Positions 35,850 to 48,432 are shown, counted from the first letter of the stretch. The stretch is DNA of 64,000 nt from Corynebacterium aquilae DSM 44791 (GCF_001941445.1 NZ_CP009245.1:457992-521991); one strand, 5' to 3'. Made by a program: numbers and translations. The notes: a model not told the origin generated them from the sequence alone.

Positions 35850-36146
35850 GTGGCAGTCAACATCAAGCCCTTGGAAGACAAGATTCTCGTTCAGATCAAC
35901 GAGGCTGAGACCACCACCGCTTCTGGTCTGGTGATCCCGGATTCCGCTAAGGAAAAGCCGCAGGAGGCGACCGTTATCGCTGTGGGCGCTGGTCGTTTTG
36001 ATGAGTCCGGCAACCGTATTCCGATGGACCTCAACGAGGGTGACGTCGTCATTTTCTCCAAGTACGGCGGCACTGAGATCAAGTACCAGGGCCAGGAGTA
36101 CTTGATTCTTGCGCAGCGCGACATTCTCGCTGTGATTGAGAAGTAA
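35850..36146 (+). CDS. groES: Co-chaperonin GroES
   Basis: A 98-residue GroES, the lid of the GroEL chamber. It has [10 protein letters not shown], the mobile loop T-T-A-S-G-L-V-I-P, and [14 protein letters not shown]. The start is GTG 35850, with AAGGA about eight bases upstream. It sits behind a CIRCE operator and is followed by groEL after 211 bases. Confidence 0.97.
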   Translation: MAVNIKPLEDKILVQINEAETTTASGLVIPDSAKEKPQEATVIAVGAGRFDESGNRIPMDLNEGDVVIFSKYGGTEIKYQGQEYLILAQRDILAVIEK

Positions 36147-36312
36147 GAAGCTTTCAAGGCCTCTTTTTACAAGCTTTCCTTCTTCACTTCTCGGCGATAG
36201 TTTGTGGGTCGGGTGTCATCGTCTTCTTCGGCGTGCGCCCGGCTTTGTCGCCATGGTCGTCCGCTGGTGGTTGTGGCCACCGGACGGGCGGTGTTTAGTT
36301 TTCTTTCGATAA

Positions 36313-37980
<1,668 letters not shown>

Positions 37981-38326
37981 AACCCACGCCCGCCCCGGCG
38001 GGCACCGGGTGTTCCCAGCGCCCACAAAGATCAACCCCGCGCCCAACCACCGCACCCCGGTGTGGGGCGCGGGGTTTCGCCATCACAACCGGCCAAGCCC
38101 CCACCGGCGCATGAAGCCTAAGCCCCACTGCAAGCACCAGGGGCGCACAAAAAGCCAGGAAACCACGGCTGCATAATGGCTAACCCGGCCTGCGGGCTTA
38201 CACTGAAAAACAGCACAACCGCTTTCGCGACCCCGACGCGCAGTTCCAATCCTGTGCCGCAACGACGATCCAAACCCACGATGAAAGGGCCCTGCCGAAA
38301 ACCACGGCAACCGCACCAGCGACACC
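37981..38326. other. Intergenic region between groEL and sigD
   Basis: About 346 bases. It holds the groEL terminator (38033-38077) and should hold the sigD promoter; a TACACT hexamer at 38199-38204 is a possible -10 without a clear -35. No gene is seen. Confidence 0.5.
38033..38077 (+). terminator. Terminator of groEL
   Basis: A 12-bp perfect stem (38033-38044 with 38065-38076, AACCCCGCGCCC and complement), with a smaller hairpin possible in the loop and a short TTT end. Confidence 0.8.
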
Positions 38327-38893
38327 ATGACCCAGCATGACATTGACCTCAACCACCTTGTGCCGGCCGCAGCCGCCGGCGACAAGGTGGCCTGTCAGCG
38401 CATCATGGAGATCATCCACCCCCAAGTGCTGCGCTACGCGCGCACCCGCCTTTCCTCCGGCAAACACCCCACCGCAGAAGACGTCGCCCAAGAAGTCTGC
38501 CTCGCCGTCGCCCAAGCGATAGGAAACTACCGCGACCAAGGCCGCCCCTTCATGGCCTTCGTCTACGGCATCGCCTCCAACAAAGTCGCCGACGCCCACC
38601 GCTTCCAAGGCCGCGACAAAGCCTCGCCCACTGATGAGGTTCCAGAAACCTCAGAAGAACACCACACGCCCGAAGAATTCGCGCTGGTCAGCGATGGAAG
38701 TAACAGAGTGAGGGCTTTGCTCGATTCACTAAGTGATAAGGCACGCGACATCATCATCCTGAGGGTTTTCGAAGGGCGCAGTGCCGAAGAAACCGCTGCC
38801 ATCGTCGGCAGCACCCCAGGCGCAGTGCGCGTAGCACAGCACCGCGCACTAGCCACCTTGAGAAAAAACTTGGAAAACCAGGAGCAGGCATGA
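38327..38893 (+). CDS. sigD: ECF-type RNA polymerase sigma factor SigD
   Basis: A 188-residue extracytoplasmic-function sigma factor. Region 2 (about residues 17-90) has H-P-Q-V-L-R-Y-A-R, the E-D-V-A-Q-E-V segment and F-V-Y-G-I-A-S-N-K-V-A-D. Region 4 (about 125-183) has L-S-D-K-A-R-D-I-I-I-L-R, the G-R-S-A-E-E-T-A helix and T-P-G-A-V-R-V-A-Q-H-R-A. The stop overlaps the start of rsdA (ATGA). The neighbourhood groEL, sigD, rsdA, DUF5319, guaB matches that of SigD in mycobacteria and corynebacteria, where it controls envelope and mycomembrane genes. Confidence 0.92.
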   Translation: MTQHDIDLNHLVPAAAAGDKVACQRIMEIIHPQVLRYARTRLSSGKHPTAEDVAQEVCLAVAQAIGNYRDQGRPFMAFVYGIASNKVADAHRFQGRDKASPTDEVPETSEEHHTPEEFALVSDGSNRVRALLDSLSDKARDIIILRVFEGRSAEETAAIVGSTPGAVRVAQHRALATLRKNLENQEQA

Positions 38894-39864
38894 AGCACAC
38901 AAGCGACGACGGCCGCGGCCTCGTCGACGAGCGCCTGAAAGAAATCGCCGCAGACGACGCCTTTCTGGACGCACTGGCTGCCGGTACCGACCCCAGCGGC
39001 GGCACCGACCCGCTAGCCGGTCTACTGCTTGCACTCAAGCACGACATCGACCACGCTCCCATGCCCGCAGCACCCACCATCCCCGGTGCTGACACCGCCG
39101 ACATCACCAACACCACCGTGATGCCGGCCATCAACACGCCCACGGCAACCCCCAAGGCCACCAGCGAACAGCCCACAGAGCCCGCACGCACCCCCGGTAC
39201 TGACAACGTCATCGACCTGTCCAGCCGCCGGCGCCGCCGCGGCGGACACTTCATGTCCGGGCTCATCGGCGCAGCCGCCGCCACCCTCTTCATCGCCGGC
39301 AGTGGCGTCGCCGTTTACAACGCCACCCCCGGCAGCGCACTGTGGGGCGCCAACACCGCCATCTTCGGCGACCACGCCGCCGTCGTCGAATTGGCCACCA
39401 CCCTGGATGAAGCCGACACCCGCAACAACCAAGGCGACATCGAAGGCGCCCTCGAGCTGCTCAACAAAGCCAAAGCGCTGGCCAACGAAATGAACAACCA
39501 GCCCAAAGCCCCCGCAGCGCCCGCCCCCGAACAACCCCGCGCCACCGTCACCCGCACCGAAACCGCCACCGACACCGTGACCGTGACCGCCCCGCCGCCG
39601 GAGCCGGAAAACAAAGAAACCCCCGCCCCGAGCACCGTGACCACCACCGTCACCACCACCGTGGCCCCGACACCGCAAGAAATCGACCCCGCGCTGCCGA
39701 CCACCACCACCCCCACCACGTCGCTGCCCACCTCGGCGGTGCGCGTCCCCGACTTCCTGGACCCGCCCACCCGCGAACCAGAAGCCAACCCCATCGCCGC
39801 CACCACCACACCCACCACCAACCCCGACCCGGCCGCCAACATCGACGCCCGCGTCGAAAACTAG
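38890..39864 (+). CDS. rsdA: Anti-sigma-D factor RsdA
   Basis: A 324-residue membrane anti-sigma factor that should hold SigD inactive. The N-terminal cytoplasmic part contains the sigma-binding D-D-A-F-L-D-A-L-A region (about residues 21-30). A long Thr/Pro linker, an R-R-R-R-R patch and a single membrane helix (about 118-140) follow. Outside are a small helical stretch (A-V-V-E-L-A-T-T-L-D-E-A-D-T-R) and a long Thr/Val/Pro-rich tail resembling the protease stalk at 26 kb. It overlaps sigD by four bases, so the two are made together. Release of SigD presumably needs proteolysis, which is not visible here. Confidence 0.88.
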   Translation: MKHTSDDGRGLVDERLKEIAADDAFLDALAAGTDPSGGTDPLAGLLLALKHDIDHAPMPAAPTIPGADTADITNTTVMPAINTPTATPKATSEQPTEPARTPGTDNVIDLSSRRRRRGGHFMSGLIGAAAATLFIAGSGVAVYNATPGSALWGANTAIFGDHAAVVELATTLDEADTRNNQGDIEGALELLNKAKALANEMNNQPKAPAAPAPEQPRATVTRTETATDTVTVTAPPPEPENKETPAPSTVTTTVTTTVAPTPQEIDPALPTTTTPTTSLPTSAVRVPDFLDPPTREPEANPIAATTTPTTNPDPAANIDARVEN

Positions 39865-39884
39865 GCAGCCACCCCAAAACCCCA

Positions 39885-39930
39885 CCACCGCGCCCCTGCA
39901 AGGACACCACACCTGCAAGGGGCGCGGTGG
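39885..39930 (+). terminator. Inverted repeat after rsdA
   Basis: A 13-bp perfect stem (39885-39897 with 39918-39930, CCACCGCGCCCCT and complement), 21 bases after the rsdA stop. It has no T-run, so it may be a weak or Rho-assisted end. Confidence 0.6.
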
Positions 39931-39952
39931 CATATCCACATAGGCAACACAA

Positions 39953-39990
39953 AACCCGCCCTCGTTGACACGCAAACGAGAAGGCGGGTT
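39953..39990 (-). terminator. Terminator of the DUF5319 gene (reverse strand)
   Basis: An AACCCGCC/GGCGGGTT stem (39953-39960 with 39983-39990) and an inner CTCGTT/AACGAG stem. On the reverse strand it ends in GGCGGGTTTTG, 18 bases after the stop codon. Confidence 0.8.
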
Positions 39991-40008
39991 AAAAAACAGT
40001 GAGCAGGC

Positions 40009-40389
40009 TCAGGCCAAACGCATACCGTCGGCGTAGCCCAACAAATACTCCCACGACACATACCGGGAGGTGTCCTGATTGGGGGCGTGCTCATGGATCG
40101 GGGCAGTATCGCCCGCAATGGTGGCCTTCATGCAGTCGACCAACAGATCCCAAGAATAAAAGTGGAAATCGGAGCAATCATCACACATGAAGAAAGCCCC
40201 CAGCACGCCACGACGACTCAACACGCCACGCACCTGATTGACCACCTGCAAATCCTCGCGGGCAGCAGCGATCTCCTCATCAGTAATCGGCGGATAATCC
40301 TGCGGATCATCGTCGTCGAGCAGCTTCGCCGGGTCGTTCGGGTCGTTCGCGAAGGGGTCGAGAGGCAAATCAGGGTGGAACACGCCCAT
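40009..40389 (-). CDS. DUF5319 family protein
   Basis: A 126-residue acidic cytoplasmic protein of the actinobacterial DUF5319 family, recognised by its start (H-P-D-L-P-L-D-P-F-A-N-D-P), the C-D-D-C-S-D-F-H-F-Y-S-W-D segment and its place between rsdA and guaB. The C-D-D-C pair with a further Cys and His residues could bind a metal, which is only an inference. It is transcribed opposite to both neighbours and has its own terminator. Function unknown. Confidence 0.85.
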   Translation of the reverse strand: MGVFHPDLPLDPFANDPNDPAKLLDDDDPQDYPPITDEEIAAAREDLQVVNQVRGVLSRRGVLGAFFMCDDCSDFHFYSWDLLVDCMKATIAGDTAPIHEHAPNQDTSRYVSWEYLLGYADGMRLA

Positions 40390-40562
40390 GAGTGTAACCG
40401 GGGGAGACCCCCTTTAGCTAGTGGAAAGCGACAGCAATAAGGACAAAGGAACCCATACGGGGCCCCGCCCGGCGTGGTCTTCAACACCCCCAACCGGCTC
40501 CTTGCTGGTGGGGGTAACGCTGGTGTAGGTCAGTTGCGCTGCCCTCGAGACATTCAGGCTAG

Positions 40563-42167
<1,605 letters not shown>

Positions 42168-42195
42168 CCCGCAGTAGCAGCACACAGCCTAAACC

Positions 42196-42231
42196 ACACC
42201 CGGCCACCCGCACCCCGCGGTGGCCGGGTGT
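42196..42231 (+). terminator. Terminator of guaB
   Basis: A perfect 13-bp stem (ACACCCGGCCACC and complement) with a 10-base loop, followed by TCTCATG. It lies 28 bases after the guaB stop. Confidence 0.8.
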
Positions 42232-42362
42232 TCTCATGCCCACCCCAGTTACCGGTAGCCCAACCACTCACCCCCAAGCACCCGGCGGCTGAAAAGACCC
42301 AAGGGGTGAAAAAGTGGGTGCACATAGCGGGCACCAACCACGCCCGACTAGAGTTGGGGACT

Positions 42363-43514
42363 ATGCGTGAATATGTAGAACTCGGCACCGGCCGCACCGC
42401 TCGCCGCGGATGGAACCTCAGCGATATCTCCATCGTTGCCTCCCGCCGCACCCGAAGCAGCAAGGACGTCGACACCACCTGGCACATCGACGCCTACACC
42501 TTCAAGGTTCCCTTCGTGTCCCACCCGACCGATGCCCTAGCTGACCCCGAGTTCATCATCGAAATGGACCGCCTCGGTGGCATGGGCGTCATCAACGCCG
42601 AAGGCCTCTGGGGTCGCCACGCCGACCTCAACGCCGCCATCGACAGCGTCCGCGCCGCCGCCACCAACGAGGCCGGCGAATTCGACTACAACAGCGTCGC
42701 AGCCAACAAAGTCCTGCAAGAACTCCACGCCGCACCGCTGGACACCGAACTCCTCTCCGAGCGCATCGCCCAAGTACGCGCCAGCGGCGCCACCGTCGCC
42801 GTTCGCGTGTCCCCGCAACGTGCCCGCGAACTCGCCCCCATCGTCATCAAAGCCGGCGCTGAGCTGCTGTTCATCCAGGGCACCATCGTCTCTGCTGAGC
42901 ACGTCGAAAACGACGGCCAGCCGCTGAACCTCAAAGAATTCGTCGGTTCCCTCGACGTCCCGGTCATCGCCGGCGGCGTTGGCGATTACTCCACCGCCAT
43001 GCACCTGATGCGTTCCGGCGTGGCCGGCGTCATCGTCGGTGACGGCGAAGCCACCAACAATGTCGCACTCGGCATTGATTCCCCGATGGCAACTGCCATC
43101 GCCGATGTCGCTGCAGCCCGCCGCGACTACCTCGACGAAACCGGCGGCCGCTACGTGCACGTCATCGCCGACGGCGAGATCTTCAACTCCGGCGACGCCG
43201 TGAAAGCCATTGCCTGCGGTGCTGACGGCGTCATCCTGGGTTCCTGCCTGGCTCGCGCCAAGGAAGCCGCCGGCAAGGGCTACTTCTGGCCCTCCGTTGC
43301 CGCCCACCCGCGCTTCCCGCGTGGCATGGTCGAACCGGTGCTGCTCCCCGAAGACACCACCGAGGCCCCCAGCCTGGAGGTCGTCCTGTTCGGCCCCTCC
43401 TCTGATCCGTTGGGCACCCTGAACTTCGTGGGCGCACTCAAACGCGCCATGGCCAAATGCGGCTTCACCGAGCTCAAGCGCTTCCAGAAAGTCGACCTGA
43501 CCGTCACCTTCTAA
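42363..43514 (+). CDS. guaB3: GuaB3 family IMP-dehydrogenase-related protein
   Basis: A 383-residue IMPDH-fold protein of the GuaB3 family, which regularly accompanies guaB in actinobacteria. ATG 42363 starts the family N-terminus M-R-E-Y-V-E-L-G. It lacks the CBS domains. In the loop that carries the catalytic cysteine in GuaB, the sequence reads G-D-G-E-A-T-N-N, so the Cys position appears to be Thr. The TIM-barrel phosphate-binding Gly motifs (G-G-V-G-D, D-G-E-I-F-N-S-G-D, G-A-D-G-V-I-L-G-S) are kept. It may therefore not be a classical IMPDH; its reaction is not settled by sequence alone. Confidence 0.92.
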   Translation: MREYVELGTGRTARRGWNLSDISIVASRRTRSSKDVDTTWHIDAYTFKVPFVSHPTDALADPEFIIEMDRLGGMGVINAEGLWGRHADLNAAIDSVRAAATNEAGEFDYNSVAANKVLQELHAAPLDTELLSERIAQVRASGATVAVRVSPQRARELAPIVIKAGAELLFIQGTIVSAEHVENDGQPLNLKEFVGSLDVPVIAGGVGDYSTAMHLMRSGVAGVIVGDGEATNNVALGIDSPMATAIADVAAARRDYLDETGGRYVHVIADGEIFNSGDAVKAIACGADGVILGSCLARAKEAAGKGYFWPSVAAHPRFPRGMVEPVLLPEDTTEAPSLEVVLFGPSSDPLGTLNFVGALKRAMAKCGFTELKRFQKVDLTVTF

Positions 43515-43528
43515 CATCCACCTGATAC

Positions 43529-43576
43529 CAAATCCCCTTCGAATCACCGCACGTGCGGTGACTCGAAGGGGATTTG
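43529..43576. terminator. Long hairpin between convergent guaB3 and DUF4230 genes
   Basis: A 14-bp outer stem (CAAATCCCCTTCGA and complement) and an inner 18-base palindrome (43544-43561) are joined across a single A-C mismatch, giving almost 23 paired positions. It lies between two convergent stops and probably ends transcription in both directions. Confidence 0.85.
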
Positions 43577-43595
43577 ACCTATGTGCTGTGGCTGG

Positions 43596-44225
43596 TTACT
43601 TCCAGTCGAAGGAAATCGTGTAGCCCTTTTTATCTGTCTTCAGGATGAGCGCCTCAACCTGCGCACTCAGCAGTTCTTCGGTGCGCTTCTGCGCGCGCTT
43701 CAACAAACCACCGTCGATGGCCTCCACCTCAGCATTACGCTTCGCAGAGGCCAAAAACTGCGACACATCAGAGACCTTAATTTGGTTCAACGGGTTCATC
43801 GACTGGTCATACTGTTCGATCGAATTCGGATCGATTTCCGAGTTGGTCACCGCGACTTTCGGCGCCGCAATGGTAATAGTGCGACTCGAATCATCAATCG
43901 TGACGTGAACGTCCTCCATGTTCGGCAGGCCGGCCTTCACGCTGCCGCTATAGACGATGATGAAAGAGTTGCCGGTGAACGGAACCTTCTGGCCCATCAA
44001 GTGATAACCATCCTTGTTGTGCTTACCGACGCGCGTGAAGGTGTACTCCTCCGTCGACAACTCAGCGATGTCTTGGAAAGAATTCTCAATCGTGGTCGAC
44101 GTGATCGTCGCCCCGGGCTTATCCCACATTTTGTAGCCTGCAAGCCCCACCAAACCAAGCACCAAAGCTAAAACAACCAGAGTGGTTAGCACGCCAACCG
44201 CGAGCCAAGAAAGACGTTTACGCAT
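43596..44225 (-). CDS. DUF4230 family membrane-anchored protein
   Basis: A 209-residue protein with an N-terminal anchor helix (about residues 5-32) after a short basic start, then an extracytoplasmic domain of the DUF4230 type: an I-E-N-S-F-Q-D-I-A-E-L-S-T-E-E-Y segment, a membrane-proximal beta-rich domain with V-H-V-T-I-D-D-S-S-R-T-I-T-I-A-A-P-K, and C-terminal helices. I start it at ATG 44225; an earlier in-frame ATG exists but adds residues with no family look. Function unknown. It lies between guaB3 and a glutamine amidotransferase gene, both reverse. Confidence 0.82.
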   Translation of the reverse strand: MRKRLSWLAVGVLTTLVVLALVLGLVGLAGYKMWDKPGATITSTTIENSFQDIAELSTEEYTFTRVGKHNKDGYHLMGQKVPFTGNSFIIVYSGSVKAGLPNMEDVHVTIDDSSRTITIAAPKVAVTNSEIDPNSIEQYDQSMNPLNQIKVSDVSQFLASAKRNAEVEAIDGGLLKRAQKRTEELLSAQVEALILKTDKKGYTISFDWK

Positions 44226-44287
44226 GCCAAACAGTGTAGTGTTTGCCTGCGAAAACTCCGATTCCACCAAGCAGCGCCCTCGAAGCG

Positions 44288-44962
44288 CTAAGCCCCAGCC
44301 AACCCTTCAACCAACTTCCGGGCATGCCCACTCATGTCATCTGCATGCTCCAGGTAGGCAGTCACCACCGCCTCCTTATCGGCAATCTCATCGTTATCCG
44401 CCAGGAAATCCCGCACAATCTCCTCAGTAACCTCGGGATGGTACTGCACCCCCACAGCCCGCCCGGCGCGCACGACCTGCGGGTACTTCTCACTGCTGTC
44501 TAGTACCTGCGCTTGCGGTGGGATCTTGGTGACTGCGTCTTCGTGGTCTTCGTAAACCACCATGCCGCTTGCTAGGCGGGTAGGTCCGTATTCTGCGCCG
44601 TCTGTTGCGGGGCTAGTGACTTGGCCGCCTAAGGCTACGCACATTAGCTGCATTCCTAGGCAGACGCCCAGGTAGGGCACATCTGTGGCGACGCAGGTGC
44701 GAATGAGCTCTTTAGTTGCCGGTAACCACGGCCACCGCTGGTCGGCGTAGGCGTTTGCCCGACCGCCTAGCACCACCACGGCAGTATGTGCGCGGGCGGT
44801 GGGATCTTCCCGCAGCGTGCGCTCCAACTGGGTGATTGCTTCCGCACCACCATCAGACCACGCTTCGATCACCGTGGCGTGGGCACCAATATCCCTTGCG
44901 TGCATCATTAACGTGCCCGGGGGAATGTCAGATTCGTGCTGGATGAAAACCACTGTGCGCAT
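44288..44962 (-). CDS. Class I glutamine amidotransferase (GATase1-like)
   Basis: A 224-residue stand-alone class I amidotransferase of the GuaA-glutaminase-like type. The triad is visible: Cys101 in G-V-C-L-G-M-Q and the His/Glu of Q-Y-H-P-E-V-T. It begins M-R-T-V-V-F-I-Q-H-E at ATG 44962, with AGGATGG five bases upstream; another ATG three codons earlier is possible. No synthetase domain is attached. It may deaminate glutamine for an unknown partner or act as a gamma-glutamyl hydrolase. Its place between guaB3 and guaA is suggestive, but guaA here already has its own glutaminase domain. Confidence 0.85.
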   Translation of the reverse strand: MRTVVFIQHESDIPPGTLMMHARDIGAHATVIEAWSDGGAEAITQLERTLREDPTARAHTAVVVLGGRANAYADQRWPWLPATKELIRTCVATDVPYLGVCLGMQLMCVALGGQVTSPATDGAEYGPTRLASGMVVYEDHEDAVTKIPPQAQVLDSSEKYPQVVRAGRAVGVQYHPEVTEEIVRDFLADNDEIADKEAVVTAYLEHADDMSGHARKLVEGLAGA

Positions 44963-45179
44963 AGTCGCCATCCTAAAGAAAACCCGTGCATGCATTGGCG
45001 AAAACTCACCCTCGTGCAGCACCCACCATCACTCAACCCCCAGAAATTGGGGCAGCGCCACATCTTCCTTTCTCTGCCCGCGGGGAGAAAAATAAGTCCC
45101 TAGAAAGCATTTTTGTCGATTCAAGTTCACACACCTGGGGTGCGGTCGAACTGCAACATCAAGGACGGTGTCTTCATAT

Positions 45180-46571
45180 ATGCGTACTCGCAAAACTGTG
45201 CTGCTCTCTGGGGTGCTGGTGTGCACGACAGCACTTAGTGGTTGCGATCTTTTGAGCTCCCTTTCTGCGGTAGCTCCCGGGGTTGCGGAAGCAGTTCGCC
45301 CGGCCACCACTGCGCCTGGTGGGAACAATCAGGCCGCCACTCGCACTATTGCGTTGGGTGATAATCATCCCGATATGGATTACACCGAAGATGGTGGCGC
45401 CTGTATTGGTAATGGTTCTGCTGGTTTTGGGCCGGCGGAGGTGTGGGAGGATCGCGAGAACCGCTTCTCGGTGTATGCCAATGGTTATGCGCGTTTTTTG
45501 GATTCCGACAACCTGGGTTGCAAAACGATGCGCTGGCCCGCGGTCACTCCGATTACTAGCGCAGCGTTGAAGGAAATCTACGGTGAACCGGCCCGGGTTG
45601 CCGATGGTGGTTCCACCCAGTTCTATCACCTGGATGATGCCGAGCAGCCTTGGTTGCAGGTCACTTTTGATGGCAATGGGCAGTTGCGAACTGTGTCTTT
45701 GGCGGCCCCGCCAGCTGGCGCGGCTACGCCATCTGCCCCCAATCATGGGAGCACGTCCGGGCTGCGGGTGGTGACCTCCGATCCGGTGCCTTCCAGTGGC
45801 TGGTGGGCTTGGGAAACCAACGGCGCTAGCACCTATGGTGATTACGCTTTCTTCCACTCCATGCCTAAGGGCGATGGCTCAGGTTATCTAGAGGCTCGCA
45901 ATGTGTTCACCAAGCAGAAGCTGTGGATTCCGATGCCGAATACTAGCCCGTGGGAAAACGATGGGCTGCGCAAAGCTTTGGATTTGTATGGCCAGCCTGC
46001 TTTGCGCCGGGGTGATCGCTATTGGTGGCCCACCAGCACGCCGGGTGTTGTGCTGCTGGTGGTGTTTTCCGGTGGCAGCTGGAAACATCAGTACATCGTG
46101 AATTCTGTGGGTGATGAGGCCCAGTCTCAGGCAATTTCCGATGCTTATGGGTGGGCTTTGACCTGGGATGGGTTCGGGCCGTTCCGCTTCGGCGAAGGGC
46201 CGGACAAGTGGAAGGCTTTGGGCGCGAAATATCGTGGTGCCTTTAGCTTTAGCGGCAGCAACCCGGTCGATATCTATGAGAAAGATGGCGTTTATGGCTC
46301 TTTCCGCAATGGCCGGCTGGTGGCGTTGACTATTCAGCCACTGTTTCTTCGCAAGATCAGCCTCATGGGCACTTCCGCCGACATCACCTCGTCTGAGCAG
46401 GAATTGTTGCGTAACTTCCCGCAGGGCTCGGTGTTTTTCTCCGGTGCTGATGGGGAGCAGCATTTCATCACGCCTGGCCCTCATGGCCGTTTCTTGGGGG
46501 TTGCGACGGGGTCGCACATGGTGCGCGTGGGCTCTGAAGAGTATGCGAAGTTTTATGAGACCTACGAGTAG
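45180..46571 (+). CDS. Lipoprotein of unknown function
   Basis: A 463-residue lipoprotein, unrecognised. The signal ends in the lipobox A-L-S-G-C (Cys22 from ATG 45180; an alternative GTG at 45168 adds four residues). The mature part has two similar-looking halves rich in Trp, Gly and Tyr (for example C-I-G-N-G-S-A-G-F-G and W-W-A-W-E-T-N-G), suggesting beta-rich folds, and contains motifs such as G-D-Y-A-F-F-H and F-R-F-G-E-G-P-D-K-W-K-A-L-G. No catalytic signature is visible. AAGGA lies 14 bases before the ATG. A hairpin at 46651 probably ends the transcript. Confidence 0.78.
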   Translation: MRTRKTVLLSGVLVCTTALSGCDLLSSLSAVAPGVAEAVRPATTAPGGNNQAATRTIALGDNHPDMDYTEDGGACIGNGSAGFGPAEVWEDRENRFSVYANGYARFLDSDNLGCKTMRWPAVTPITSAALKEIYGEPARVADGGSTQFYHLDDAEQPWLQVTFDGNGQLRTVSLAAPPAGAATPSAPNHGSTSGLRVVTSDPVPSSGWWAWETNGASTYGDYAFFHSMPKGDGSGYLEARNVFTKQKLWIPMPNTSPWENDGLRKALDLYGQPALRRGDRYWWPTSTPGVVLLVVFSGGSWKHQYIVNSVGDEAQSQAISDAYGWALTWDGFGPFRFGEGPDKWKALGAKYRGAFSFSGSNPVDIYEKDGVYGSFRNGRLVALTIQPLFLRKISLMGTSADITSSEQELLRNFPQGSVFFSGADGEQHFITPGPHGRFLGVATGSHMVRVGSEEYAKFYETYE

Positions 46572-46650
46572 AAACCGTTGAAGTTTGCGCTCGCTGTAGT
46601 GTTTCGGGCTATTGCGACGCGTTGGCGGTAGGTGTTATTCCTGCTGTCGG

Positions 46651-46683
46651 CAAGGCCGCCTTCTTTTGCAGGTGGCCTTGTTT
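46651..46683 (+). terminator. Probable terminator of lipoprotein gene
   Basis: A 10-bp stem (CAAGGCCGCC with GGTGGCCTTG, one G-U pair) with a 10-base loop, followed by TTT. It lies 79 bases after the stop. Confidence 0.65.
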
Positions 46684-46771
46684 GGGTTGCGGGTCGTTTG
46701 CTGCTTGCTTGTGCGCGGGGGTAGGGCGTAGGGCGTTGTTGTTGCGGGTATGCCCCATGTTTTGTGTGCGG

Positions 46772-46777
46772 TAGTCT
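46772..46777 (+). promoter_or_regulatory. Probable -10 element of a leaderless guaA transcript
   Basis: TAGTCT ends seven bases before the GTG at 46785, so transcription should begin at or next to the start codon. No ribosome site is visible. Confidence 0.4.
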
Positions 46778-46784
46778 ATGGGGC

Positions 46785-48362
46785 GTGACTGAAAACGCAA
46801 CCGCAAACCACAAGCCCGTCCTGGTGGTCGATTTCGGCGCGCAGTATGCGCAGCTGATCGCCCGCCGTGTGCGTGAGGCGAAAATGTACTCCGAGGTCGT
46901 TCCCCACACCGCCACGGTGGAGGAGATCAAGGCCAAAAACCCGGCAGCGCTGGTGCTGTCCGGCGGCCCGTCCAGTGTTTATGCTGATGGCGCCCCGAAG
47001 TTGGATCCGGCACTGCTGGAGTTGGGGGTTCCTGTCTTCGGTATTTGTTATGGCTTCCAGGCCATGACCCACGCGCTGGGTGGCGAGGTTGCCAACACCG
47101 GTAACCGCGAGTACGGCCGCACGGACATGCATGTCGATGGGGGTGTGCTGCACAACGGTCTCGAGGAGACCCACCAGGTGTGGATGAGCCACGGCGATGC
47201 GGTGCACGCTGCTCCTGAAGGCTTTACGGTGACCGCCCACTCGGCTGGTGCCCCGGTGGCCGCGTTCGAGTGCCAGGCGAAGCGCATGGCTGGCGTGCAG
47301 TATCACCCTGAGGTGTTGCACTCCCCGCACGGCCAGGAGGTGCTGGTGCGCTTCCTGACGGAGATTGCTGGCCTGGAGCAGAACTGGACTGCGGCCAATA
47401 TTGCCGAGGAGCTTATCGAGGCTGTGCGCGCCCAGGTCGGCGAGAATGGTCGCGCGATTTGTGGCCTGTCCGGTGGTGTTGATTCCGCGGTTGCGGCCGC
47501 CCTGGTGCAGCGCGCCATTGGCGATCGTTTGACCTGTGTGTTCGTCGATCATGGTCTGCTGCGTGCCGGCGAGCGTGAGCAGGTCCAAAACGACTTTGTT
47601 GCTGCAACTGGCGCGAAGCTGGTCACCGTGGATGAGCGTGAGGCTTTCCTGTCGAAGCTGGCTGGTGTGACCGAGCCGGAGGCGAAGCGTAAGGCTATCG
47701 GCGCGGAGTTTATCCGTTCCTTCGAGCGTGCGGTTGCTGGTGTCCTGGAGGACGCCCCTGAGGGCTCGAGCGTTGATTTCTTGGTGCAGGGCACCCTGTA
47801 CCCGGATGTGGTGGAGTCCGGTGGTGGCACCGGCACCGCCAACATTAAGTCCCACCACAACGTCGGTGGTTTGCCGGACGATGTGGAATTCGAGCTTGTT
47901 GAGCCGCTGCGTTTGCTGTTTAAGGACGAGGTGCGTGCGGTTGGTCGCGAGCTTGGTTTGCCGGAAGAGATCGTGAACCGTCAGCCTTTCCCGGGCCCCG
48001 GTTTGGGTATCCGCATCATTGGTGAGGTCACCGAGGATCGCCTGGAGACTCTGCGCGCCGCTGACTTGATTGCTCGCACGGAGCTGACCAATGCTGGCCT
48101 GGATGCTGAGATTTGGCAGTGCCCGGTTGTGCTGTTGGCGGATGTGCGTTCCGTGGGCGTGCAGGGCGATGGCCGTACTTACGGCCACCCGATTGTGTTG
48201 CGCCCGGTGTCCAGTGAGGATGCGATGACTGCTGACTGGACTCGTATTCCATATGACGTGTTGGAGAAGATCTCCACCCGCATTACCAATGAGGTCGCGG
48301 ATGTTAACCGTGTCGTGTTGGACTGCACCTCCAAGCCGCCGGGAACCATCGAGTGGGAGTAA
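46785..48362 (+). CDS. guaA: GMP synthase (glutamine-hydrolysing)
   Basis: GuaA converts XMP to GMP with glutamine as nitrogen donor. The 525-residue protein has the glutaminase domain with Cys88 in G-I-C-Y-G-F-Q and His/Glu in Q-Y-H-P-E-V, the ATP pyrophosphatase loop S-G-G-V-D-S near residue 227, and the dimerisation domain ending [12 protein letters not shown] 46785 is taken as the start because it gives V-T-E-N-A-T and sits directly behind a -10-like TAGTCT, implying a leaderless mRNA. With guaB and guaB3 this window holds the whole IMP-to-GMP route. Confidence 0.97.
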   Translation: MTENATANHKPVLVVDFGAQYAQLIARRVREAKMYSEVVPHTATVEEIKAKNPAALVLSGGPSSVYADGAPKLDPALLELGVPVFGICYGFQAMTHALGGEVANTGNREYGRTDMHVDGGVLHNGLEETHQVWMSHGDAVHAAPEGFTVTAHSAGAPVAAFECQAKRMAGVQYHPEVLHSPHGQEVLVRFLTEIAGLEQNWTAANIAEELIEAVRAQVGENGRAICGLSGGVDSAVAAALVQRAIGDRLTCVFVDHGLLRAGEREQVQNDFVAATGAKLVTVDEREAFLSKLAGVTEPEAKRKAIGAEFIRSFERAVAGVLEDAPEGSSVDFLVQGTLYPDVVESGGGTGTANIKSHHNVGGLPDDVEFELVEPLRLLFKDEVRAVGRELGLPEEIVNRQPFPGPGLGIRIIGEVTEDRLETLRAADLIARTELTNAGLDAEIWQCPVVLLADVRSVGVQGDGRTYGHPIVLRPVSSEDAMTADWTRIPYDVLEKISTRITNEVADVNRVVLDCTSKPPGTIEWE

Positions 48363-48432
48363 AGACTCCCCGCCGTGTAGGTGATTCGGCTGCCGTGACA
48401 CCGACTGTGGTGTCGGTAGGCCGGTGATAGCC

